A stretch of DNA of 64,000 nucleotides, from the NCBI RefSeq assembly GCF_000374145.1, contig NZ_KB893653.1:1287923-1351922 (forward strand). The letters run 5' to 3'. The position numbers and the translations under genes were made by a program. Source of the DNA: Neomegalonema perideroedes DSM 15528. GTDB taxonomy: Bacteria > Pseudomonadota > Alphaproteobacteria > Rhodobacterales > Rhodobacteraceae. This document shows, piece after piece, positions 9,616-19,300 of the stretch. The notes beneath the pieces are model-generated. The model saw only the letters and a list, made by a program, of their open reading frames with translations, was not told the DNA's origin and did no database searches. Every line of letters starts with the position of its first letter. Positions within the stretch are counted from its first letter, which is position 1.

Positions 9616-12282
9616 TCACGTCCGGGCCGGATTGGCCTTCTCGGGGTCGATCTCATATTTGCGGATGGCCTCGGCCGCGAGCTTGGAGGCTACGCGGTTG
9701 TCCTCGGCCAGAGCCTTCAGCGCCGCCACCGCGATGAAGCGGCGGTCCACCTCGAAGAAGGCGCGCAGCTTGCGGCGATAATCGGAGCGGCCGAAGCCGT
9801 CGGTGCCGAGCACTTTATAGCGCCCCGGCACCGCCGGACGGATCTGATCGGCGAAGAGCTTCATGTAATCCGTGGAGGCCACCACCGGCCAGTCGCCGCG
9901 CGTGGCGAGCTGCTGGGTCACGAAGGGGATGCGGGGCTCCTCCAGCGGATGGAGCAGATTCCAGCGCTCGCAGTCGAGGAAGTCGCGGCGCAGTTCGGTG
10001 AAGCTGGTGACGCTCCAGACGTCGGCGGAGACGCCGAAATCCTTTTCGAGCATCTCGGCGGCCTCCAGAGATTCCCGCAGGATCGAGCCCGAGCCCAGAA
10101 GCTGCACCTTCTTCGCGCCGCGCTTCTTGGCGCCCTCGCGGATGAGATGCATGCCGCGCCGGATGCCTTCCTCGGCGCCTTCGGGCATGGCGGGATGCGG
10201 ATAATTCTCGTTGAGCAGGGTGAGGTAGTAAAACACGTCCTCCTGCTCGCCGATCATGCGGCGCAGGCCGTCCTGCACGATCACCGCCACCTCATAGGCG
10301 AAGGTCGGATCATAAGAGACGCAATTGGGGATGGTCGCCGAAATCAGGTGGCTGTGGCCGTCCTCATGCTGGAGGCCCTCGCCGTTGAGCGTGGTGCGCC
10401 CCGAGGTGCCGCCGAGCAGGAAGCCGCGCGCGCGCATGTCGCCCGCCGCCCAGGCGAGGTCTCCGACCCGCTGGAAGCCGAACATCGAATAATAGATGTA
10501 GAAGGGGATCATCGGCTCGTTGGAGGTGGAGTAGCTCGTGGCGGCCGCGATCCAGCTCGCCATGGCGCCCGCCTCGTTGATGCCCTCCTGAAGCATCTGA
10601 CCCTGAGGCGTCTCCTTGTAGTAGTTCATCTGATCGGCGTCTTGCGGCTTATATTTCTGCCCGACCTGACTGAAGATGCCGTATTGGCGGAACATGCCCT
10701 CCATGCCGAAGGTGCGGCTTTCATCGGGCACGATGGGCACGACCCGCTTGCCCAGCGACTTATCGCGCAGCAGCGTGTTGAGGATGCGCACGAAGGCCAT
10801 GGTCGTCGAGATCTCGCGCTCGCCGGTGCTGGCGAGCTGGGTCTCGAAGGCCGAGAGCGGCGGAATCTCCAGTTGAACGTCGGTCTTCTCGCGGCGCCCG
10901 ATGGGGCCGCCGAGCGCCTCGCGCTGGGCGAGGTAATATTTCATCTCCGGGGAGGCGGGATCCGGCTTGATGAATTTCAGGTCTTTGACCTCCTGATCCG
11001 TGAGCGGAATCTGGAAGCGGTCGCGGAATTGCAGCAAAGCCTCGTCGCCCATCTTCTTCTGCTGATGGGTGATCATCTGGGCCTCGCCCGCCGAGCCCAT
11101 GCCGTAGCCCTTGACGGTCTTGGTGAGGATCAGCGTCGGCTGGCCCTTATGCTCGGTGGCGGCCTTGAAGGCCGAGAAGACCTTCAGCGGATCATGGCCG
11201 CCGCGCGTGAGCTTCCAGATCCGATCATCCGTCCAGTCGGCGACCATGGCGGCGGTTTCGGGATAGCGGCCGAAGAAATGCTCGCGGATATAGGCGCCGT
11301 TCTTGGATTTGAAATCCTGATATTCGCCGTCGACGCATTCCTCCATGAGCTGGCGCAGACGCCCGGTGACGTCTTTGGCGAGGAGTTCGTCCCATCCCGA
11401 GCCCCAGATCACCTTGATCACGTTCCAGCCCGAGCCGCGGAATTCGGATTCAAGCTCCTGAATGATCTTGCCGTTGCCGCGCACCGGGCCGTCGAGGCGC
11501 TGGAGGTTGCAGTTGATGACGAAGATCAGATTATCGAGCTTCTCGCGCCCCGCGAGGCTGATGGCGCCGAGCGATTCCGGCTCGTCCATCTCGCCGTCGC
11601 CCATGAAGGCCCAGACCTTGCGATTGGCGGTCTGCGCGAGGCCCCGGCCCTCCAGATAGCGCAGGAAGCGCGCCTGATAGATCGCCATCAAAGGCCCGAG
11701 GCCCATGGAGACGGTCGGGAATTGCCAGAAATTCGGCATGAGCCAAGGATGCGGATAGGAGGAGAGGCCCTTGCCGTCCACCTCCTGACGGAAGTTCAGC
11801 ATCTGCTCGTCGGTGAGGCGGCCCTCGATATAGGCGCGGGCGTAGATGCCCGGCGAGCTATGGCCTTGGATGAAGAGCAGATCGCCGCCATGGCCCTCAT
11901 GAGGGGCGTTCCAGAAATGCGAGAATCCGGTGTCGTAGAGCGTCGCGGCGGATTGGAAGCTGGCGATATGGCCGCCCAGCTCCGAGGATTCCTTATTGGC
12001 CTTCAGCACCAGAGCCGCCGCGTTCCAGCGGACGATGGAGCGGATGCGATGCTCAAGCTCGCGGTCGCCGGGGTGATGCGGCTGATCTTCGGGGTCGATG
12101 GTGTTGATATAGGCGGTGTCTGCGGCGAAGGGGATGCGCGCCCCGTTGCGCCGGGCCACCTGCACGGCGGCGGCGAGCAATTCGTCGGCGCGGTCGGGGC
12201 CTTCGAAGGCGATGACCGATTCGACCGCCTCCTCCCATTCCCGGATCTCGGCCGGATTCGTCGTCTCGCGGTCAGTGGTCAT
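9616..12282 (-). CDS. aceE: Pyruvate dehydrogenase E1, homodimeric type
   Basis: An 888-residue thiamine-diphosphate enzyme decarboxylating pyruvate and acetylating lipoamide. The ThDP motif is seen as GDGEMDEPES followed by FVINCNLQRLDGPVRGNGKI, with the usual GDG...N spacing. The length matches E. coli AceE (about 887) rather than the split alpha/beta E1 of most alphaproteobacteria. The start MTTDRETTNPAEIREW at 12282 overlaps the lutC stop by four bases (ATGA). A strong GGAGGAGG lies seven bases upstream inside lutC, so E1 translation is coupled to the lactate genes. Confidence 0.97.
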   Translation of the reverse strand: MTTDRETTNPAEIREWEEAVESVIAFEGPDRADELLAAAVQVARRNGARIPFAADTAYINTIDPEDQPHHPGDRELEHRIRSIVRWNAAALVLKANKESSELGGHIASFQSAATLYDTGFSHFWNAPHEGHGGDLLFIQGHSSPGIYARAYIEGRLTDEQMLNFRQEVDGKGLSSYPHPWLMPNFWQFPTVSMGLGPLMAIYQARFLRYLEGRGLAQTANRKVWAFMGDGEMDEPESLGAISLAGREKLDNLIFVINCNLQRLDGPVRGNGKIIQELESEFRGSGWNVIKVIWGSGWDELLAKDVTGRLRQLMEECVDGEYQDFKSKNGAYIREHFFGRYPETAAMVADWTDDRIWKLTRGGHDPLKVFSAFKAATEHKGQPTLILTKTVKGYGMGSAGEAQMITHQQKKMGDEALLQFRDRFQIPLTDQEVKDLKFIKPDPASPEMKYYLAQREALGGPIGRREKTDVQLEIPPLSAFETQLASTGEREISTTMAFVRILNTLLRDKSLGKRVVPIVPDESRTFGMEGMFRQYGIFSQVGQKYKPQDADQMNYYKETPQGQMLQEGINEAGAMASWIAAATSYSTSNEPMIPFYIYYSMFGFQRVGDLAWAAGDMRARGFLLGGTSGRTTLNGEGLQHEDGHSHLISATIPNCVSYDPTFAYEVAVIVQDGLRRMIGEQEDVFYYLTLLNENYPHPAMPEGAEEGIRRGMHLIREGAKKRGAKKVQLLGSGSILRESLEAAEMLEKDFGVSADVWSVTSFTELRRDFLDCERWNLLHPLEEPRIPFVTQQLATRGDWPVVASTDYMKLFADQIRPAVPGRYKVLGTDGFGRSDYRRKLRAFFEVDRRFIAVAALKALAEDNRVASKLAAEAIRKYEIDPEKANPART

Positions 12283-12962
12283 GGTCGAACCTCCTCCAGC
12301 CGCCCTTGGGGGCGATCTTCGATCAGGATGACGTGCAGAAAACGCGGGCCATGGGCGCCGCGCACATAGGAACCTTCGATATCCGAAGTGCCGCTGGCGC
12401 CGGTCATCAAAATGGCGTTGCGCGGCGGGGCTTCGGTCGCGGCGGCCTCGGCGTAATCCTCAAGCCGGGCGAGGACCGTCGAGGCGCGGAGCGCCAAAAT
12501 CAGATGAAAGGGCAGGAACAGATTCAGGATCCGCGCATCCGGCCCCGAATTCAGCGCCACCGAACCCGTCTCCGAGATCCCCCAGCGCCCGAGCGCCAAG
12601 GTTATGGCCTCGTCGGGGGCGGCGTGGTGATGGATGTCGAAGCCCGCCCAGCTCAGAGCGCGCAGCTCCGCCTGAGGCTGAAGGCAGAGCCGGAAGCCCA
12701 GCTTATTCGCCGCCATATAATCGCGGAGCGCGGCGGGCAGATCCCGCATGTTCTCGATCCGCTGGATGGTCGCGGCGGCGGCGAAGGCCGGGCTCCGGAT
12801 CTTGGCGATGAAGGCCGCCGCCGGATCCCCGGGAGGCGGCGGACGCGCCGGATCGAGATTCTCCAAGAGCGCGGCGGCCTCCGCCGCAATGAGGGAGGGC
12901 GCGGCGGGCGGCGCCTTCAGAGCCCGACGAACCGCGCCGAGGATGTCTGCGCGGGCGCTCAT
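12279..12962 (-). CDS. lutC: Lactate utilisation protein C (LUD domain)
   Basis: A 227-residue LUD-domain protein, the third component of the LutABC L-lactate dehydrogenase complex that feeds electrons to the respiratory chain. The N-terminus MSARADILGAVRRALK and the late GASGTSDIEGSYVRGAHGPR, with its glycine-rich anion-binding segment, are typical of LutC. It overlaps lutB (ATGA) at its start and aceE (ATGA) at its end. LutC has no Fe-S motif of its own and probably works as a soluble partner of LutB. Confidence 0.93.
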   Translation of the reverse strand: MSARADILGAVRRALKAPPAAPSLIAAEAAALLENLDPARPPPPGDPAAAFIAKIRSPAFAAAATIQRIENMRDLPAALRDYMAANKLGFRLCLQPQAELRALSWAGFDIHHHAAPDEAITLALGRWGISETGSVALNSGPDARILNLFLPFHLILALRASTVLARLEDYAEAAATEAPPRNAILMTGASGTSDIEGSYVRGAHGPRFLHVILIEDRPQGRLEEVRP

Positions 12963-14395
12963 GAGCGCTTCCCCGCCTTATATTGCGCCATGAAGCTTCC
13001 GCCGCGCGGAGGCAAGGGGAAATCGCGCTGATCCGTCCATGCGCCGAGCAAAGGCGCCTTTTCGATCCAGCCCTTTTTCCCAAAGACCCGCAGCACGGGC
13101 AGAGCCATCTTCACCCCCAGCCGATAGAGCCAAGGCCGCTTGGCGGCGAAGGCCCAAAGCCCGATTCCGGCCCGCACGGTGGTCGGCTCCAGACCCTCGC
13201 GCCAGCTGCGGATCCGCCAGCCGCGCAGCAGAGTCGGGAGCGGAATCTTGACCGGGCAGACCTCGGCGCATTTGCCGTTGAGCGTGCAGGCGTGGGGCAG
13301 GGCGCGGGATTCCTTCAGCCCTTGCAGGACGGGAGTCAGCACGGCGCCCATCGGCCCCGGATAGACTCCGCCATAGGCGTGGCCGCCGATCTGGCGATAG
13401 ACCACGCAATGATTCATGCAGGCGCCGCAGCGGATGCAGCGGAGCATCTCCTCAAGCCCTTCTCCGAGCATCTTCGTGCGCCCGTTGTCCACGAGGACGA
13501 CATGCATTTCTTCGGGGCCGTCGAGATCGCCGGGGCGCTTCGGCCCGGCGTGGAAGGTGGTGTATTGGGTGATCTCCGCCCCGGTGGCCGAGCGCGCCAG
13601 CAGACGAATGAGCGTCATGGCGTGGGCCAGCGAGGGGACGAGCTTCTCAATCCCCGCCGTGACGATATGGACGCGCGGCGGCGTGGTGGTGAGTTCGGCG
13701 TTGCCTTCATTGGTCACGGTGCAGACCGCGCCCGTATCGGCGATGAGGAAATTCGCGCCGGAGATTCCCACATCCGCCCCGAGGAACTTTCCGCGCAAAA
13801 CCCGCCGCGCGCTTTCGACCATCGAAGGCACGTCGTTAGGGTCTTGCGGCGCCTGATGATGCTCGGCGAAGAGTTCGGCCACCTGCTCGCGGGCGATGTG
13901 CATCGCGGGCCAGACGATATGCGAGGGCGGGTCTCCCGCGAGTTGCACGATATGCTCCGCGAGATCGGTCTCCACCCGCTCGATTCCGGCCTCGGCCAGA
14001 GCATGCGGGAGGCCGATCTCCTCGCCGAGCATGGACTTCGAGCGCGTGACCGAGCGCGCCCCCGCCTGACGACAAATCTCGATGGCGATTCGACAGGCTT
14101 CGTCGGCGTTGCGCGCCCAATGGACCTTGGTCCCCAAAGCCTCCGCCTGAGCGGCGAAGCTTTCGAGATAATGATCCAGATGTTTGAGGGTGTGGTCTTT
14201 GATGGCGGCGCCCTTGACGCGGGCGGCCTCGAAGCCGGGGAAGCCCGCCACCGCCGCGCCGCGTTTGGCTTCGGCGTTGCCCGCCGTGCGGTCGAGGGCC
14301 AGTTTCAGCCGGGGCGCGGCCAGAGCCTCCGCCGCCTGAGCCTTGAACAGCGCCGGACGGCGCGTGTCGTGATGGAGCTCGGGCGCGGCGCTCAT
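12959..14395 (-). CDS. lutB: Lactate utilisation iron-sulfur protein B
   Basis: A 478-residue protein with an N-terminal LUD domain and C-terminal ferredoxin-like domain. Two 4Fe-4S clusters are indicated by CIRCGACMNHC and a second set in CTLNGKCAEVCPVKIPL. The LUD part shows the usual EEIGLPHALAEAGIERVETD and the long GISGANFLIADTGAVCTVTN. Family proteins carry electrons in L-lactate oxidation. The frame is open to 14788, but ATG at 14395 overlaps the lutA stop (ATGA) and gives the normal start (MSAAPELHHDTR) and length. Confidence 0.95.
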   Translation of the reverse strand: MSAAPELHHDTRRPALFKAQAAEALAAPRLKLALDRTAGNAEAKRGAAVAGFPGFEAARVKGAAIKDHTLKHLDHYLESFAAQAEALGTKVHWARNADEACRIAIEICRQAGARSVTRSKSMLGEEIGLPHALAEAGIERVETDLAEHIVQLAGDPPSHIVWPAMHIAREQVAELFAEHHQAPQDPNDVPSMVESARRVLRGKFLGADVGISGANFLIADTGAVCTVTNEGNAELTTTPPRVHIVTAGIEKLVPSLAHAMTLIRLLARSATGAEITQYTTFHAGPKRPGDLDGPEEMHVVLVDNGRTKMLGEGLEEMLRCIRCGACMNHCVVYRQIGGHAYGGVYPGPMGAVLTPVLQGLKESRALPHACTLNGKCAEVCPVKIPLPTLLRGWRIRSWREGLEPTTVRAGIGLWAFAAKRPWLYRLGVKMALPVLRVFGKKGWIEKAPLLGAWTDQRDFPLPPRGGSFMAQYKAGKRS

Positions 14396-15162
14396 GCGGC
14401 GCCCTCTTCGCCGAGGGCCAGAGATTTTTCGCCCTCTGCGAGCAGTTCGGCGGCGTGCATCACGCGGATTTTCGCGCCGCGCCGCCGCAATTTGCCCGCC
14501 ATGTTCATCAGACAGCCGAGATCGCCGCCGAGCAGCAGATCCGCCCCGGTGCTTTCGACCTTGGCGGCTTTCTCGGTCGCCACGGCGTTGGAGATGGCGG
14601 GATATTTCACGCAAAAGGTCCCGCCGAAGCCGCAGCAGACCTCCGAGCCGGGCAGAGGCCGCATCTCCAGCCCCTCCACCGCCGAGAGCAGCTTGCGGGG
14701 CTGCGCCTTCACATCCAGATGCCGCAGCCCGGAGCAGGAATCGTGATAGGTCGCCGAGCCATGGAAGGCGACGCCCTCCGGCCGCCATTTGCGGACGTCC
14801 GTGAGATAGCTGAAGAGCTCCCAGGTCTTGGCGGCCATGGCCTCGGCTTGGGCGCGGCGGGGCGTTCCCGGCGCGAAAAGCTCGGGATAATCGCGGATCG
14901 TCGCCGCGCAGGAGCCCGAAGGCGCCACGACATGCTCATAAGGCGCGAAGGCGTCGATCACCCGCTCGGCCATGTCGCGCGCGGATTTCTCGTCGCCGGA
15001 GTTCCATCCGGGCTGTCCGCAGCAGGTCTGCGCCATGGGGACCTCGACGACGCAGCCCGCGCGCTCCAGCAGCGCGACGGCCGCGAAGCCCGTCCGCGGA
15101 CTCATGGCGTCCACAAGGCAAGTGACGAACAGGCCGATCCGGGGCCGTTCTGCGCTGGTCAT
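14392..15162 (-). CDS. lutA: Lactate utilisation protein A (CCG-domain Fe-S protein)
   Basis: A 256-residue protein with the two cysteine-rich CCG domains of LutA and GlpC/HdrB-type subunits: TCCGQPGWNSGD and VCCGFGGTFCVKYP. Further Cys residues lie in FVTCLVDAMSP and HDSCSGLRHL. These motifs bind the catalytic-side Fe-S cluster. I chose ATG at 15162 (MTSAERPRIGLFVTCLVD); an upstream in-frame start at 15252 would add 30 residues of non-homologous sequence. First gene of the lut-PDH run; the promoter region faces the divergent GntR-family regulator. Confidence 0.94.
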   Translation of the reverse strand: MTSAERPRIGLFVTCLVDAMSPRTGFAAVALLERAGCVVEVPMAQTCCGQPGWNSGDEKSARDMAERVIDAFAPYEHVVAPSGSCAATIRDYPELFAPGTPRRAQAEAMAAKTWELFSYLTDVRKWRPEGVAFHGSATYHDSCSGLRHLDVKAQPRKLLSAVEGLEMRPLPGSEVCCGFGGTFCVKYPAISNAVATEKAAKVESTGADLLLGGDLGCLMNMAGKLRRRGAKIRVMHAAELLAEGEKSLALGEEGAA

Positions 15163-15314
15163 GCCGTCCTCTCCCCAGAACGACGCGCCTCGGCGCGTCG
15201 AAATGCGCGGCGCCTGCTTTGGGCGCGCTTTGTCGTTCTTGGCCCAAGACAAGCCTAATCCGCGGTTCGGCGCAAGCGCCTTGGGCGGGAGAATCGCATC
15301 CGGGCTTGGGTTGA

Positions 15315-15343
15315 TGGATAAATTTTTTGACCAAGATTTTCAA
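15315..15343 (-). promoter_or_regulatory. Putative promoter of the lutABC-aceEF-lpdA operon
   Basis: On the minus strand TTGAAA (15343-15338) and TATCCA (15320-15315) are separated by 17 bases, about 150 bases upstream of lutA. It lies in the AT-rich core of the divergent region. Confidence 0.45.
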
Positions 15344-15349
15344 CTGGTC
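15329..15349. promoter_or_regulatory. Inverted repeat, candidate GntR/FadR-family operator
   Basis: GACCA at 15329-15333 is mirrored by TGGTC at 15345-15349, with an 11-base spacer, covering the putative lut -35 box and spacer. FadR/LldR/PdhR-type regulators bind palindromes built of TGGT/ACCA half-sites, so the divergent regulator is the natural candidate. The half-site orientation (ACCA first) and long spacer differ from the classic TGGT-N3-ACCA site. Confidence 0.4.
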
Positions 15350-15473
15350 GTTTTTATTTTCCTCCAAAAATATGACGCCATTTGAAAAACCGCTGCTTTG
15401 CATTTGGGAAAATCGGGATTAGCCTCCCCCTCGGCGGCGTCATTGCGCCGCAGCGGAAAGGGAGCCCCGAGCC

Positions 15474-16292
15474 ATGGCCATCAGGCCTTCCGTGAAGCCC
15501 GTGAAGCTCGCCGAGGCGGTGGCCTCGAAGCTGGAGGATCTGATCCGCGACGGCGCCCTGCGGCCCGGCGACCGGCTCGCCCCCGAACGGGATCTGGCGG
15601 AGAAGCTCGGAGTCTCAAGACCTTCTCTGCGCGAGGGCATCCGCATTCTCGAACGCGCGGGCCTTCTGGCGCCGACGCCCAAAGGCGAGGGCGCGCGCGT
15701 GGCGGCCATCGGCGCGACGCTGGCGGATCCTCTGGTGAATTTGCTGCGCAGCCGTCCTGAATCCGCCTTCGATTATCTGGAGTTCCGCGGCGCCGTCGAG
15801 CCCATGGCCGCCGCCCACGCCGCCCAGCGCGCCGCCGAGCCCGACCGCATCGCCGTCGCCCGCGCTCTGGAGCGCATCGAGGCGGCCCATCTCGCGGCCA
15901 ATCCCTCCGAGGAGGCCGACGCCGACGCCGCTTTGCATCTGGCGATCTACGAAGCCAGCCATAACGCGGTCCTGCTCCATGTCATGCGGGCTCTGGCCGA
16001 GATGCTCCGCGACAAGGCGCTCTATAGCCGCGACGAATTCTTCGCCCGCTCCGGGATGCGCGAGACTCTGCTGCGGCAGCATCGCGAGATCGTGGCCGCC
16101 CTGCTGGCCCGCGACGCCGAAGCCGCGCGCCTCGCCGCGCAACGCCATATCGCCTTCACCGTCGAGGCTCTGGGCGAGATCCGGGCCGCCGAGGCGCGGC
16201 TTGAGGCCTCGCTGCGGCGTCTGGGCCGGGCGGGGCTCGCCGTCGAGGAGGCGCCTGAGCCCGAACTCCGGGGGCTCCGGCGCGGCGACTGA
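15474..16292 (+). CDS. GntR-family regulator, FadR/FCD subfamily (LldR/PdhR-like)
   Basis: A 272-residue repressor-type protein. The N-terminal winged helix has the GntR signature LRPGDRLAPERDLAEKLGV followed by SRPSLREGIRILERAG. The C-terminal FCD domain (about 85-235) is helical with the metal/effector-binding Asp and His residues, for example in ADAALHLAIYEASHN and QHREIVAALLARD. LldR and PdhR of this family sense L-lactate and pyruvate. The position, divergent from lutABC-aceEF and next to pyruvate carboxylase, fits such an effector, but the effector is inferred. An AAGGGAG ribosome site precedes the ATG. Confidence 0.87.
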   Translation: MAIRPSVKPVKLAEAVASKLEDLIRDGALRPGDRLAPERDLAEKLGVSRPSLREGIRILERAGLLAPTPKGEGARVAAIGATLADPLVNLLRSRPESAFDYLEFRGAVEPMAAAHAAQRAAEPDRIAVARALERIEAAHLAANPSEEADADAALHLAIYEASHNAVLLHVMRALAEMLRDKALYSRDEFFARSGMRETLLRQHREIVAALLARDAEAARLAAQRHIAFTVEALGEIRAAEARLEASLRRLGRAGLAVEEAPEPELRGLRRGD

Positions 16293-16394
16293 GATTCACG
16301 ATCCCCCAAGCGGGGAGGGGAGGCGCGGAAGGGCTCGTCCGGCCCGCGTCAGGTTCAGTTTCCGGCGCCGCGCGCGCCAAGATGGGGGCCAGCC

Positions 16395-19300
16395 ATGCGC
16401 CAGTTTCAGAAGATCCTCGTCGCCAACCGCGGCGAAATCGCCATCCGCGTCATGCGCGCGGCGACGGAGTTGGGCAAACGCACCGTGGCGGTCTACGCCG
16501 AGGAGGATAAGCTCAGCCTGCATCGCTTCAAGGCCGACGAGGCTTATCTGATCGGGCAGGGGCTTTCGCCGGTGGGGGCCTATCTCTCCATTCCGGAGAT
16601 CATCCGCGTGGCGCGGGCCTGCGGCGCCGACGCGATCCATCCGGGTTACGGCATGCTCTCCGAGAATCCCGAATTCGCCGAAGCCTGCTTTCAGGCGGGG
16701 ATCGTCTTCATCGGCCCGAGCGCCGAGACCATGCGTCTGCTGGGCGACAAGGCCAGCGCCCGCCGCGCCGCCGAGGCGGCGAAAGTGGCCGTCGCGCCCG
16801 CCACCGGGGTTCTGCCCGACGATATGGACGAAGTCCGCCGCATGGCCGCCGAAATCGGTTATCCGCTGATGCTCAAGGCGAGCTGGGGCGGCGGCGGACG
16901 CGGCATGCGTCCGATCTTCAACGAGGCCGAGCTTGAGAAACAGGTGCTTTCGGGCCGCCGCGAGGCCGAAGCGGCCTTCGGCAACGGCGAGGGCTATCTT
17001 GAAAAGCTGATCCTGCGCGCGCGTCATGTCGAGGTGCAGATCCTCGGCGATTCCCATGGGACCATCGTGCATCTCTATGAGCGCGACTGCTCGATTCAGC
17101 GCCGCAATCAGAAGGTCGTCGAGCGGGCGCCGGCGCCCTATCTGACCGCCGCCCAGCGCGCCGAAGTCTGCGACATGGCTCTGCGCATCGCGCGCTATGC
17201 GGGCTATGTGAACGCGGGCACGGTCGAGTTCCTCATGGACGCCGACACGGACGCCTTTTACTTCATCGAGGTGAACCCCCGCATTCAGGTCGAGCACACC
17301 GTGACCGAGGAGGTCACGGGGGTCGACATCGTCAAGGCCCAGATCCGCATCGCGGCGGGCGGACATATCGGCGTGCTGGAGGAGACCGGCGTCCCGATTC
17401 AGGAGAACATCCGCCTGAACGGCCACGCCATGCAGTCGCGCATCACCACCGAAGACCCGATGAACAACTTCATCCCCGATTACGGGCGGATCACCGCCTA
17501 TCGCGGGGCCATGGGCTTCGGCGTGCGCCTCGACGGCGGAACGGCCTATGCGGGCGCGGTGATCACGCGGCATTATGATTCGCTGCTGGAGAAGGTCACC
17601 GTCTGGGCGCCCTCGCCCGGCGAGGCCATCCGGCGCATGGACCGCGCCTTGCGCGAATTCCGCATCCGGGGCGTGGCGACGAATCTCGCCTATGTGCAGA
17701 ACCTCATCAACCACCCGGATTTCATCGCGGCGAACTACACGACGAAATTCATCGAAGAGCATCCGGAGCTCTTCCAGTTCACGGCCCGTCAGGACCGCGC
17801 GACCAAGCTTCTGACCTATATCGCAGACATCGCCGTCAACGGACATCCCGAAGTCGCGGGACGCCCCAAGCCTCCGGCCACGGCGCGCAAGCCCGTCGCG
17901 CCCAAGGCCCCCGAGGGCGTCGCGCCGCCTCCGGGCTTCAAGCAGATCCTCGACGCCGAGGGGCCGAAAGCCGTGGCGGATCGGATGCTGGCCGAAAAGC
18001 GCCTTCTGCTCACCGACACCACCATGCGCGACGGCCATCAGTCGCTGCTCGCCACGCGCATGCGCACCTATGACATCGTGCGGGCGGTTCCGGCCTATGC
18101 GCATCGGGCTTCGGGGCTCTTCAGCCTCGAATGCTGGGGCGGCGCGACCTTCGACGTCTCCATGCGCTTTTTGCAGGAGGATCCTTGGGAGCGCCTGCAT
18201 GAGATCCGCGCGGCGGCGCCGAACCTTCTCTTGCAGATGCTGCTGCGCGCCTCCAACGGCGTGGGCTACACCAATTACCCCGACAACGTGGTCCGGCGCT
18301 TCACGCTTCAGGCCGCCGAAAGCGGCGTGGACGTCTTCCGCGTCTTCGATTCGCTGAACTGGGTCGAGAACATGCGCGTCGCCATGGACGCCGTGCTGGA
18401 GGCGGGCAAGATCTGCGAGGCCGCCATCTGCTACACCGGCGACATCCTCGACCCCTCCCGCGCGAAATACGACCTCGCTTATTATCGCCGCATGGCCAAG
18501 GATCTGGCGGCGGCGGGCGCCCATGTCGTCGGCCTGAAGGATATGGCGGGCCTGCTGCGCCCGGCGGCGGCGAAGATCCTCGTCAAGGCGATCAAGGAGG
18601 AGACGGGCCTCCCGGTTCATTTCCACACCCATGACACCAGCGGAATCTCCGCCGCGAGCGTCCTCGCCGCCGCCGAGGCGGGCGTCGACGCCGTGGACGC
18701 CGCCATGGACAGCTTCTCCGGCCTGACCTCTCAGCCTTGCCTCGGCTCCATCGCGGCGGCTCTGGAGCACACCGAGCGCGCCACCGGTCTGGACCCCGCC
18801 TTCATCCGCGAGATGTCCGATTATTGGGAGGCCGTGCGCGCGCAATACGCCGCCTTCGAATCCAATCTGCTCGGCCCCGCCTCCGAGGTTTATCTGCATG
18901 AGATGCCCGGCGGGCAATTCACCAACCTCAAGGAGCAGGCGCGCAGCCTTGGTCTGGCGGATCGCTGGCATGAGGTCGCCGCCGCCTACGCCGAGGTCAA
19001 TCAGATGTTCGGCGACGTGGTGAAGGTCACGCCCTCCTCCAAGGTGGTCGGCGACATGGCGCTGATGATGGTGGCGGGCGGCCTCTCCCGCGCCGACGTC
19101 GAGAACCCGGAGAAAGAGATCTCCTTCCCGGAATCGGTGGTGGATTTCTTCCGGGGCGGCGTCGGGCGTCCGGAGGGCGGCTTCCCCGAGGCTTTGCAGC
19201 GCAAGATCCTCAAAGGCGAGGCGCCGCTGGCGGATCGTCCCGGCGCGCTGATGCCGCCCGCCGATCTGGAGGCTTTGCGCAAAAAGGCCGCCGAGGCCAT

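Larger units (their letters stand above)
15163..15473. other. Divergent regulatory region between lutA and the GntR gene
   Basis: The 311 bases hold no gene. The centre, about 15311-15400, is strikingly AT-rich for this genome, with several A/T runs, and contains a minus-strand promoter and an overlapping inverted repeat (listed separately). Nothing coding was found on either strand. Confidence 0.8.
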
